Positions 1-5,482 of a stretch of DNA of 7,460 bases are shown here, piece by piece. The stretch covers positions 1-7,460 of the forward strand of contig JAGXNU010000102.1 in NCBI GenBank assembly GCA_019894815.1. The letters run 5' to 3'. A program made the position numbers and the translations under genes. Under the pieces are notes generated by a model that was not told where the DNA came from, made no database searches, and saw nothing but the letters and a program-made list of their open reading frames with translations. The first letter of the stretch is position 1; the number at the start of each line of letters is the position of its first letter. The DNA is from Promethearchaeota archaeon (GTDB lineage Archaea; Asgardarchaeota; Lokiarchaeia; Sigyniarchaeales; SOKP01).

Positions 1-351
1 GTTTTATTCAAGAAAAAGAAAAATCTACTCCTATTACCTCCCACATTTTCCCCTAATAATTTGAAAGCGTATCTAAAAGCGGATTGGAATGGTATGAAAG
101 ATCAATACAATAAGTGTTACTCCCCTTTTGTTTCTGCAGATATAGTTGCAAATGGAGATGTAGCTCCCTGTCACGTTTTTTATGATTTGGTAATGGGAAA
201 TTTACATGAACAATCAATTAGTGAAATTTGGAATGGTTCCCGATATACTAAATTTAGAAATATGATGAAACAACAAACTTTTATGCCAATATGTTCTGGT
301 TGTTGCATTTTGTATTTATCGGGGAAAAAAGCACGAAAGAGAAAGGAATAA
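1..351 (+). CDS. Radical SAM protein, C-terminal SPASM domain (5'-truncated)
   Basis: The frame is open from base 1 to the TAA at 349-351, so the gene enters from the left and only its last 116 residues are visible. The TTG at 61 lies inside this frame and need not be a start. What is seen is a SPASM-type auxiliary [4Fe-4S] domain. A cysteine (visible residue 39) precedes a short segment ending in DGDVxPC-like 'NGDVAPC' (Cys57), followed by 'GNLHEQSISEIWNG' and a terminal CxxCC (Cys98, Cys101, Cys102). The order Cys, GxxxPC, GNL..s..eIWn, CxxC is the classic signature. In the family this domain sits behind a radical SAM TIM barrel with a CxxxCxxC cluster, which would lie outside the window, so the substrate cannot be named. 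The last residues are Lys/Arg-rich. The gene converges on the minus-strand acetyltransferase remnant, two bases away. Confidence 0.85.
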   Translation, partial: VLFKKKKNLLLLPPTFSPNNLKAYLKADWNGMKDQYNKCYSPFVSADIVANGDVAPCHVFYDLVMGNLHEQSISEIWNGSRYTKFRNMMKQQTFMPICSGCCILYLSGKKARKRKE

Positions 352-353
352 GT

Positions 354-473
354 TTACTTGAATTTCTTTAGATAGGAATATTCGAAAATAGGATTCATTC
401 CGAGTTTCTTATATAAATTGAATTCATTTAAATCAATGTGTAGAATTAAAAATGAATTTTTAAGCTTGTGAAT
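354..473 (-). pseudogene. C-terminal remnant of a GNAT N-acetyltransferase
   Basis: Read on the minus strand, the 39 codons after the TAG of the winged-helix gene stay open to a TAA at 354-356. They contain 'LHIDLNEFNLYKKLGMNPI' followed by 'FEYSYLKKF'. This is the typical last part of a GNAT fold: a beta strand, an Asn-x-x-x-x-LYxKLGF-type helix that binds acetyl-CoA near its end, and the closing strand. The upstream GNAT core, including the RxxGxG/A pyrophosphate loop, is absent; that space is taken by the winged-helix gene. There is no start codon or promoter of its own, so I read it as a decayed fragment. An alternative is an in-frame extension of the winged-helix protein by TAG readthrough, which I consider unlikely. 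Methionine replaces the usual Phe after the Gly of KLGF. Confidence 0.6.
446..463. terminator. AT-only perfect palindrome, possible transcription end
   Basis: TTAAAAAT, two bases, then ATTTTTAA form a perfect 8-base inverted repeat with a T5 run on either strand. It lies just past the stop of the winged-helix gene and 95 bases past the stop of the SPASM gene, so it could end transcription from either side. Because it contains only A and T, chance is a real alternative. Confidence 0.35.
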
Positions 474-776
474 CTATTCATTACATCCATTTTTGGATGA
501 ATCAGCGGGCAGAAAACGGGAACAAGTATCATCTAATTTTTTAATCACATGATTTCTCTCTTTCCAAACTATCCAAGCACTTCCAGATTTTTCAAAATGA
601 AATCCATCATACTCATCTTTCATTTTGGTCAATGTCTTTTTAACAAAACTCCAAGAGAATCCTGTTTTATTAACAACTTCAGCTATTGTAATTGGATGAT
701 TAATTTCAAGAACATTGTTAAAGAAATAGATAATTTTTTCTAATCCTGTTTTTGGAGCGGAATCAATCTCTGGCAT
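474..776 (-). CDS. Small winged-helix DNA-binding protein
   Basis: The 100-residue product begins at the ATG at 776-774 and ends with TAG. Residues 10-29 make a first helix ('TGLEKIIYFFNNVL'). Residues 30-41 hold 'TIAEVVNKTG', the second helix and turn. Residues 42-58 ('SWSFVKKTLTKMKDEYDG') are the recognition helix, and 'FHFEKSGSAWIVWK' (about 59-72) forms the beta wing. This is the compact MarR/ArsR-like winged-helix layout of many archaeal regulators. No ligand or metal-binding domain follows, only a short polar tail containing Cys residues. A TATA-like element sits 17-26 bases ahead of the ATG, which fits a leaderless transcript, and there is no Shine-Dalgarno. It lies 63 bases after the dehydrogenase gene on the same strand but seems to have its own promoter. 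A role in regulating that neighbour is only a guess. Confidence 0.8.
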   Translation of the reverse strand: MPEIDSAPKTGLEKIIYFFNNVLEINHPITIAEVVNKTGFSWSFVKKTLTKMKDEYDGFHFEKSGSAWIVWKERNHVIKKLDDTCSRFLPADSSKNGCNE

Positions 777-792
777 TGTAAATCAAAATTAA

Positions 793-802
793 TAATATAA
801 AT
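793..802 (-). promoter_or_regulatory. TATA box for the winged-helix gene
   Basis: On the minus strand this reads ATTTATATTA, 17-26 bases before the ATG at 776. The spacing would place transcription start at or next to the start codon (leaderless). A second AT-rich box (GATAAATTA) lies about ten bases further upstream and could be the true element. Confidence 0.5.
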
Positions 803-833
803 TAATTTATCTAATTTATTGAAATGTGGGGAT

Positions 834-839
834 AAAAAA
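834..839 (-). terminator. T-run after the dehydrogenase gene
   Basis: Six consecutive T on the minus strand directly follow the TGA of the dehydrogenase gene, with a second T-rich stretch just inside its end. This is the usual archaeal hairpin-independent U-tract end signal. Confidence 0.4.
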
Positions 840-2033
840 TCATTTTTTCATCTGTATGAAATCTCCTGTAGCCATCAATTTAGTTGGTTTAATATATTTA
901 ATTCCAGATTCTTTCGAAAAAGATTCTAACATTTGTGTCCATTTCTTATAATTTCTTTTACCAGCGGAAAATGGTCCTGGCATATCCATTCCAGCAAGCA
1001 TTGTATCATCAATAATTTTATAATTAGCTACGATCCCTTCCTCTAGAAGCCTACATCCTTCATTCAATTGAATAGCATAATAAATTTCGATATTTAAAAG
1101 GTTAGCTTTCTCCTTTGATTTTCTGATTATTTTACCCGCATCCCATTCATATAACCCACTTCCAGTTTTTTTACCTAATTTTCCTTCATCTACCAATTTT
1201 TGGAGCGTTAAGCAAGGAGTAAATTCTGGAGATAGTGTTTTTGCAAAGTAAATTTGAACATTTCTTATTATATCTAAACCTAGAAAATCCCACTTAGCAA
1301 ATGGACCTAAATTCGGTGCGGCAATAATATCATTATCTAACAATTCATAAGAAATACCTTTTTCTGTCGCATATTCGAGCATCCAACTTAAATAAAGACT
1401 TGAGGCTATTGTAAGACGATTTACTATAAATCCAGGGCTTTCTTTATTGATTTTAGCTATATAACGCTTTCCTTTTATAGAAGGAAATTTCATACTCACC
1501 TCATAACTCCTGTCAAATGTCTCTTGACTCGTTTTAGAGCCTTTAATTAGTTCAATTAAGCGTAACAATACAACAGGGGTGAAAAAATGCATACCAATAA
1601 CTTTATCTTCTCTCCCAGAAGTTGAAGCGATGTCTGTAATGCTCATGGTGGAAGTATTTGTAGCAAAAATCGCTTGTTCAGGAGCGATATTACCTATTTC
1701 ATGAAATAATTCTTGTTTTAAATCCATTATCTCGGGGATGGCTTCGACTATAAAATCCGCATTTTGTACTGCTTTCTTCAAATCAGATTCTTTTATTAAG
1801 TGGGTCATAAGAATATCGGTTTTTTGTCCTTCGCTCAGAAGCCCTTTATTTTCAAGGCGTCTTAGCCCATTTTGTATGTATTTTGATGCATCTTCAATCA
1901 CTCCTTCCTGAATATCATTTAATACAACGTTTTCAAAGCCCGCCATCAAGGCAACTTGAGCAATTTCTCGTCCCATAGTTCCCGCACCAATTACTACAAA
2001 CGTTTTAATATTCTTAATATCTACCATATGCAT
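840..2033 (-). CDS. 3-hydroxyacyl-CoA dehydrogenase, long form
   Basis: The product oxidises L-3-hydroxyacyl-CoA to 3-oxoacyl-CoA with NAD+, a soluble step of beta-oxidation or its reverse. The 397-residue protein opens with a Rossmann fold: GAGTMG at 16-21 and Asp40 at the end of strand 2, which favours NAD over NADP. 'ATNTSTMSI' carries Ser128. His149 ('GMHFFTPV') and Glu161 form the catalytic dyad with the same 12-residue spacing as in the mammalian enzyme. Asn205 lies in 'ESPGFIVNRL'. The first C-terminal domain has 'GPFAKWDFLGLD' (243-254) and 'GKLGKKTGSGLYEW' (284-297). About 100 further residues resemble a second, partial C-terminal domain, so it is longer than the ~280-residue short form. 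About six extra residues lie between His149 and Asn205. The first ATG (2033) is taken as the start; an ATG two codons on (2027) is equally possible. No thiolase or hydratase gene is adjacent. Confidence 0.93.
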   Translation of the reverse strand: MHMVDIKNIKTFVVIGAGTMGREIAQVALMAGFENVVLNDIQEGVIEDASKYIQNGLRRLENKGLLSEGQKTDILMTHLIKESDLKKAVQNADFIVEAIPEIMDLKQELFHEIGNIAPEQAIFATNTSTMSITDIASTSGREDKVIGMHFFTPVVLLRLIELIKGSKTSQETFDRSYEVSMKFPSIKGKRYIAKINKESPGFIVNRLTIASSLYLSWMLEYATEKGISYELLDNDIIAAPNLGPFAKWDFLGLDIIRNVQIYFAKTLSPEFTPCLTLQKLVDEGKLGKKTGSGLYEWDAGKIIRKSKEKANLLNIEIYYAIQLNEGCRLLEEGIVANYKIIDDTMLAGMDMPGPFSAGKRNYKKWTQMLESFSKESGIKYIKPTKLMATGDFIQMKK

Positions 2034-2059
2034 TTATTTTATACACTAATTAAAAAGTT

Positions 2060-2071
2060 AATTTATATTTA
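2060..2071 (-). promoter_or_regulatory. TATA box for the dehydrogenase gene
   Basis: TAAATATAAATT on the minus strand is centred about 33 bases ahead of the ATG at 2033. Transcription would start a few bases upstream of the start codon, giving a very short leader with no Shine-Dalgarno. It lies back to back with the promoter of the membrane-protein gene at 2123. Confidence 0.55.
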
Positions 2072-2115
2072 GCAGAATACTTCCTTAAGTAGAGTTTGAC
2101 TAATCTGTCATATTT

Positions 2116-2136
2116 AACGAGGTTTAAATATATAAA
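2116..2136 (+). promoter_or_regulatory. BRE plus TATA box for the 131-residue membrane protein
   Basis: The purine-rich AACGAGG (2116-2122) runs directly into TTTAAATATATAAA (2123-2136). This is the best archaeal promoter in the window. Transcription should start near 2155, leaving a leader of about 35 bases that holds the Shine-Dalgarno. Confidence 0.7.
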
Positions 2137-2177
2137 GAAGTTTAACAGTTAATTATAGTTATTAACTATTAAATTTA

Positions 2178-2185
2178 AAGGTGAG
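2178..2185 (+). promoter_or_regulatory. Shine-Dalgarno sequence
   Basis: AAGGTGAG ends five bases before the ATG at 2191 and matches the GGTGA core complementary to archaeal 16S rRNA. It fixes the start of the 131-residue gene and contrasts with the leaderless style of its neighbours. Confidence 0.65.
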
Positions 2186-2190
2186 ATCAA

Positions 2191-2586
2191 ATGGGACTAG
2201 CAAAAGGTATTGTTGCATTAGTATTCTTTGTCTTTTTTCTACCTGTTTCATTTGCTGTAGGTTTCGGTATCGCTAATGACGCAGCAGTTAATGGATATGA
2301 TGCAGAAATAGGCATTTTCTTTTTAGTGGAATTTCTACTTCTTTTCTCAACAGGATTGTTAATTCCAGGAATTTTTTGTATTTTAGGAAAGCAATATAAT
2401 AAAGCAAAATGGTATTATGCGCTGATTCCAACAACCACATTAATATTTTTATTTTATACTATGATTGTTGCCATATTCTCTCCTACATCATTCATTAGTA
2501 GTTTCCTGGAATTTTTAGGTTTAGGTATAGGAAGTTCCATATTTTTAGCGATTATTGTAGTTTGTGTCAGCTTTTTAGATTATTAA
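2191..2586 (+). CDS. Four-helix membrane protein of unknown function
   Basis: I do not recognise this 131-residue protein. It is almost wholly hydrophobic, with four likely transmembrane helices at about 4-24, 40-66, 72-96 and 101-128. Between helix 1 and helix 2 lies a short polar loop ('NDAAVNGYDAE'), and between helix 2 and helix 3 a basic loop ('GKQYNKAKW'). The basic loop should face the cytoplasm, which places both termini outside, or the first helix may act as an uncleaved signal anchor. No catalytic or metal-binding motif is visible. The start is secured by a Shine-Dalgarno and a strong TATA box, and a T9 run follows the stop, so it is a well-bounded single-gene unit. It diverges from the dehydrogenase gene with 157 bases between the starts; nothing else links the two. 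Confidence 0.8.
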   Translation: MGLAKGIVALVFFVFFLPVSFAVGFGIANDAAVNGYDAEIGIFFLVEFLLLFSTGLLIPGIFCILGKQYNKAKWYYALIPTTTLIFLFYTMIVAIFSPTSFISSFLEFLGLGIGSSIFLAIIVVCVSFLDY

Positions 2587-2594
2587 TAAATTAC

Positions 2595-2603
2595 TTTTTT
2601 TTT
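2595..2603 (+). terminator. T9 run after the membrane-protein gene
   Basis: Nine T residues begin nine bases after the TAA at 2584-2586. No stable stem precedes them, as is usual for archaeal U-tract termination. Confidence 0.6.
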
Positions 2604-2748
2604 AATATATCAAGAAATACTTCCAGCATTAGCATTATTGTAGCTTTGGTCATGCAGAACCTTATACACAGTTAAGGAATGTCATTTTAGGGACACCTCG
2701 GCTTCAATGGAGTTATTCCAAGTTGTTGCCATTAAAATTATTTCAAAA
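2604..2748. other. Intergenic spacer with a GC-richer core, content unknown
   Basis: This lies between two convergent genes. Bases 2641-2730 are about 42% G+C by hand count, while other spacers here are far poorer in G+C. Two plus-strand frames stay open without a start codon across most of it: 36 codons from 2644, and 39 codons ending with a TAA near 2748. A minus-strand 16-codon ORF also occurs. None gives a recognisable protein. GGAAT (2676-2680) and ATTCC further on could form a weak stem. It may be a relic of a gene or mobile element, or a small RNA. Confidence 0.3.
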
Positions 2749-3789
2749 TTAAAAAAGTGATATTATATACCACGATAAAAGCATCGTACCAATTCCTAAA
2801 AAGATGGATATTGGCAACCCAGGTAAAATTTTATTACGTTTCAATTGATTTAAGGTTATTCCCGTCCCGATTAATATAGCTATAGTTGTAAAGATCATGA
2901 TAAACACGTTTCCAGTTTGAATTAGCGCACTTGTAGTTAGCATGCTATAAAAAGCTAAATCGCCAATACCAATTTCGACTTTAGATGTGTCATAAATAAA
3001 TTCGCCCTTTTTGATGGATTCTTCAATTTCTTCGTCATATAAATCGTATTTATCGTTTTTTGATGCGATATCTATCATTTCTTTAATAGGACCCTTTTTA
3101 TTGAGTACGGCATATATATCCCAAAAAGATATTCCAATTAAAATAGCAAGAGTCGTCCAAAGTGGCATCATTAATCCCATTGAAGCACTTATTAGTAGAC
3201 TTATGTATAGCACGATTAGATTCTTTGTATTGATTGATTTGGACGTAAAGTATTTATAAAGTAACAAAGCTGTAAATACTGCTACTAATATTGGGCTTAT
3301 AATATCGGATACGATATAGTAAGTATTAACTAAAGCGGGAGTTTCTGGGAATTGAATGAAAATTAGAAATATTATAACTGAAGCAAAGAACCACGATAAT
3401 GTAAATCCTAACAAACCAAAGGAAAATCCAAAAATATATTTTAAAACATCAATACCTTTCTTTCTTATCAAGAAAACTATTAGAAACGCAGCAGCAACAG
3501 AAGTGAAGGTGAAAATAATCCCGTTTATTATCCCCCCTAATACACCTAAATCTTCTTCTGAGACATACCCTCCTTCAAGCTGAATCCCTGCTCCAAAATA
3601 TGTCGCGTACGCTAATAAACCAGCTATAACTATTACGATTAGAATTGGAATTGGAAATAGGTTAAAGGAAATTCGATATGTAGGTAAAAAATGAGGAATT
3701 GAATCTTTTTTCACTACTTCTTTAGAATCTTGAATGTTTTCCATGTTATTTCGGTCGTTATTTTCTAACTTCTCCGCATCTTCTGACAT
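2749..3789 (-). CDS. Presenilin-family intramembrane aspartyl protease
   Basis: This 346-residue protein shows the full presenilin/A22 layout. A charged 43-residue N-terminus precedes nine predicted helices at about 44-66, 84-108, 115-147, 158-179, 189-207, 209-229, 271-290, 292-313 and 325-345. Asp224 in helix 6 ('ISFWDIYAVL') and Asp277 in helix 7 ('GIGDLAFYSML', the GxGD motif) are the expected catalytic pair. 'LPGLPISI' (322-329) is the PAL-motif equivalent, 46 residues after Asp277; in human presenilin-1 the gap (Asp385 to Pro433) is 48. Such enzymes cut helices of membrane proteins within the bilayer. The stretch after Asp224 ('KKGPIKEMIDIA') and the one before GxGD ('KVEIG') match presenilin's substrate-contacting helix and strand. 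Trp replaces the usual Tyr before Asp224, and Gly replaces Ala in PAL. The TM6-TM7 loop is only about 40 residues. The gene stands alone with its own TATA box; no nicastrin- or APH-1-like gene is adjacent. Confidence 0.9.
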   Translation of the reverse strand: MSEDAEKLENNDRNNMENIQDSKEVVKKDSIPHFLPTYRISFNLFPIPILIVIVIAGLLAYATYFGAGIQLEGGYVSEEDLGVLGGIINGIIFTFTSVAAAFLIVFLIRKKGIDVLKYIFGFSFGLLGFTLSWFFASVIIFLIFIQFPETPALVNTYYIVSDIISPILVAVFTALLLYKYFTSKSINTKNLIVLYISLLISASMGLMMPLWTTLAILIGISFWDIYAVLNKKGPIKEMIDIASKNDKYDLYDEEIEESIKKGEFIYDTSKVEIGIGDLAFYSMLTTSALIQTGNVFIMIFTTIAILIGTGITLNQLKRNKILPGLPISIFLGIGTMLLSWYIISLF

Positions 3790-3819
3790 TATGAAATGAC
3801 AAAATTTCCATGAAATAAA

Positions 3820-3833
3820 TATTTATTTATATC
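3820..3833 (-). promoter_or_regulatory. TATA box for the presenilin-like gene
   Basis: GATATAAATAAATA on the minus strand is centred about 37 bases before the ATG at 3789. Transcription would begin near 3800, giving a leader of about ten bases with no Shine-Dalgarno. AT-richness around it makes the exact box uncertain. Confidence 0.5.
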
Positions 3834-3863
3834 TCTATAGCGAATTAAGATATTAAATTAAAT

Positions 3864-3869
3864 AAAAAA
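3864..3869 (-). terminator. T6 run after the glycosyltransferase gene
   Basis: Six T on the minus strand start 17 bases past the TAA at 3886-3888, followed by more T-rich sequence. It separates the glycosyltransferase transcript from the presenilin-like gene, which has its own promoter just beyond. Confidence 0.45.
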
Positions 3870-3885
3870 GAGTAAGATAACCTTA

Positions 3886-5139
3886 TTAAAAGGTGACATT
3901 TGGAATATGTTTCACAAATTCCTTAATTAATTCCACCCTCTCTTTTCTTTCTTTACGATAATAACGTAACGGATAAAGCTCGTCAATCGTAAACTTGTAT
4001 AGCTTTATCCATGATTCTGCTATTTTGCTAATCTTGTACTCTTGGGCTATTTTTTTAGCATTTTTTCCAAATTCAATGCGAAGATCATCATCTTTCAATA
4101 ATCTCACAGCTTGATCTTTAAATTGATCTAAATCATTAGCAAGATATCCTGTTTTTCCATGTCTTATAACATTACTTATTCCACATGCATTCGCCCCAAT
4201 ATTCGGCGTTCCTTGAGCCATCGCCTCAAGTAATACCAACCCTTCTGCTTCAACCCAAGACCACAGAGCTGTTAAATCTGCTGTTTTATATAATCTCAAT
4301 AAATCAACGAAAGGAACTCGTCCGGCATAAGAGGCAATATCTCTATATGCTTTCTTCTTAAGCATTCGTTTAACATTATCTGAAGAAGCACCTCCACTTC
4401 CAACCATTAACAGATATGCGTCTGGGACTTCCTGTTGTATTTTTTTAAAGGTTTTTAGGATACTAATAGGATGCTTTTCTGTTGATAAACGTGAAGCATA
4501 TAATAATACTTTTTTATCCTCAATGTTATACTTCTCTCGAATTCCATTTTCCTTCAAGTCCGTGTACATTGCATCAGGTATGCCATTAGATAAGCATACG
4601 ATTGGTTCCATGAAACGATATTTACGTAACTGGTCTTTCTTAGATTTGGTAGGAACGTGGACAAAATCATATTTATTCAACATATGACGTTCATATCTCC
4701 AGATTAAGTCAGATTTAGTAAGTAGATTTCCAATAATTCTAACATTTTGAGCTGTATAATACGTTAATGGGGCATTATGAGTTCCAACCATCGGGATTCC
4801 CAAATATTTTGCCCAATTAATACCAATTGGTCCAATCGTTGCATGAGTGTGCAGGTGGGTTATATCCAAATAATCATGCGGGCAGAAAAACATCTTTTGA
4901 ATGGGAATAGACACAACAAAACCCGTACGGGCTCCAACTCTGACCCCCCCAAGATCGTGAAAATGCAAAGTCTTTGGGAGGCTCCCGTTATGCCCGTTCA
5001 TTATCTTTGGAGCAAAAACATGGACATCATGTCCTAATTTTGCTATTGCTTCCGATAAAAATTTGACAGCATGAGCCGTTCCGTTAGTTTGGCTATACAT
5101 GCTTGAGAAAAAGCCAATATCTAGTGTTCGTTTTGCCAT
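3886..5139 (-). CDS. GT4-family glycosyltransferase (GT-B fold)
   Basis: The product should move a sugar from a nucleotide donor to a lipid or glycan at the cytoplasmic membrane face. Numbering from the ATG at 5139 gives 417 residues. The N-terminal Rossmann half has 'SQTNGTAHAVKFLSEAIAKL' (the glycine-loop equivalent), 'HLHTHATIG' (95-103) and 'GTHNAPLTYYT' with His121. The C-terminal half holds 'SNGIP' (184-188), 'YASRLSTEKHP' with Arg217 and Lys222 for the diphosphate, 'VGSGG' (246-250), and the E-x7-E pair Glu297/Glu305 in 'EAEGLVLLEAM'. It resembles the GT4 group of glucosyl-diacylglycerol and phosphatidylinositol mannosyl transferases, but acceptor and sugar cannot be read from sequence. 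The basic tail ('YYRKERKERVELIKEF') may bind membrane. A GTG three codons upstream (5148) is in frame; I prefer the ATG because that GTG lies inside AAGTGAT, which looks like its ribosome site. Confidence 0.9.
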   Translation of the reverse strand: MAKRTLDIGFFSSMYSQTNGTAHAVKFLSEAIAKLGHDVHVFAPKIMNGHNGSLPKTLHFHDLGGVRVGARTGFVVSIPIQKMFFCPHDYLDITHLHTHATIGPIGINWAKYLGIPMVGTHNAPLTYYTAQNVRIIGNLLTKSDLIWRYERHMLNKYDFVHVPTKSKKDQLRKYRFMEPIVCLSNGIPDAMYTDLKENGIREKYNIEDKKVLLYASRLSTEKHPISILKTFKKIQQEVPDAYLLMVGSGGASSDNVKRMLKKKAYRDIASYAGRVPFVDLLRLYKTADLTALWSWVEAEGLVLLEAMAQGTPNIGANACGISNVIRHGKTGYLANDLDQFKDQAVRLLKDDDLRIEFGKNAKKIAQEYKISKIAESWIKLYKFTIDELYPLRYYRKERKERVELIKEFVKHIPNVTF

Positions 5140-5143
5140 AAAA

Positions 5144-5150
5144 ATCACTT
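5144..5150 (-). promoter_or_regulatory. Weak Shine-Dalgarno deciding the glycosyltransferase start
   Basis: AAGTGAT on the minus strand lies four bases before the ATG at 5139 and partly matches the archaeal GGTGAT core. Its GTG is the competing upstream start at 5148. Confidence 0.35.
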
Positions 5151-5170
5151 AATCTAAAATAATATTTTAA

Positions 5171-5182
5171 AATTTAAAAAAC
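5171..5182 (-). promoter_or_regulatory. Possible TATA box for the glycosyltransferase gene
   Basis: GTTTTTTAAATT on the minus strand is centred about 37 bases before the ATG at 5139. Transcription starting near 5150 would just include the AAGTGAT ribosome-site candidate. The surroundings are nearly all A and T, so other boxes are possible. Confidence 0.4.
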
Positions 5183-5220
5183 TAAAATTAAGAGTTTTAA
5201 TGTTATTACTATACTCTAAT

Positions 5221-5268
5221 TAAATACTCTTTTATATTTATAACGATGTATTTATTAAAATTTTCATA
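5221..5268 (+). repeat. Direct repeat copy 1 (48 bases)
   Basis: This copy begins TAAATACTCTTTTA and ends GATGTATTTATTAAAATT plus TTCATA. Between the shared arms it carries about nine extra bases (in TATTTATAAC) relative to copy 2; the arms are otherwise identical. Confidence 0.8.
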
Positions 5269-5384
5269 TACTTTTAATAAAGGAAAATTTTGAAGTGGAC
5301 GAGTTTATAACTCTTAGAACTAAGATTTTAGATTTCATCACTAAAATATTCAGAGTTGAGAAATAGCACTTGATATCACGAATT

Positions 5385-5423
5385 TAAATACTCTTTTATG
5401 ATGTATTTATTAAAATTTTCATA
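5385..5423 (+). repeat. Direct repeat copy 2 (39 bases)
   Basis: It has the same two arms as copy 1 (TAAATACTCTTTTA and GATGTATTTATTAAAATT plus TTCATA), joined by a single T. It lies about 60 bases ahead of the NimA-like ATG, just upstream of that gene's TATA box. The start-to-start distance between copies is 164 bases. Confidence 0.8.
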
Positions 5424-5445
5424 AAAAATTAAATAAACCATCAAG

Positions 5446-5452
5446 TTTATAT
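5446..5452 (+). promoter_or_regulatory. TATA box for the NimA-like gene
   Basis: TTTATAT centred at 5449 would start transcription near 5475, a few bases before the ATG at 5483. A second box, CATATAAAG (5461-5469), would start transcription near 5490 and favour the ATG at 5498 instead. Confidence 0.5.
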
Positions 5453-5482
5453 CCAAAATACATATAAAGCATTAATTTAATC

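Larger units (their letters stand above)
5149..5482. other. Divergent intergenic region with duplicated element
   Basis: These 330 bases separate the divergent glycosyltransferase and NimA-like genes; no ORF of note is present. The region is extremely AT-rich and holds two direct-repeat copies (5221-5268 and 5385-5423). It also has an inverted repeat AAAATTTTC/GAAAATTTT (5257-5265 and 5283-5291, loop 17), and an 8-base inverted pair TAAGAGTT/AACTCTTA (5189-5196 and 5309-5316). Promoters for the two genes lie at its ends. The spacing suggests regulatory DNA or an unrecognised RNA. Confidence 0.5.

Noticed and set aside
549..743. 64-codon plus-strand ORF
   Set aside because: Antisense shadow of the winged-helix gene, without promoter or protein-like pattern.
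3011..3583. Two plus-strand ORFs (3011-3259 and 3356-3583)
   Set aside because: They lie antisense inside the presenilin-like gene, whose frame is clearly the coding one by its motifs.
4777..5037. 86-codon plus-strand ORF
   Set aside because: Antisense to the N-terminal half of the glycosyltransferase; no promoter or recognisable domain.
3886..5148. Glycosyltransferase start at the GTG at 5148
   Set aside because: The GTG lies within the AAGTGAT ribosome-site candidate, and the ATG three codons later begins the usual first strand of the fold.
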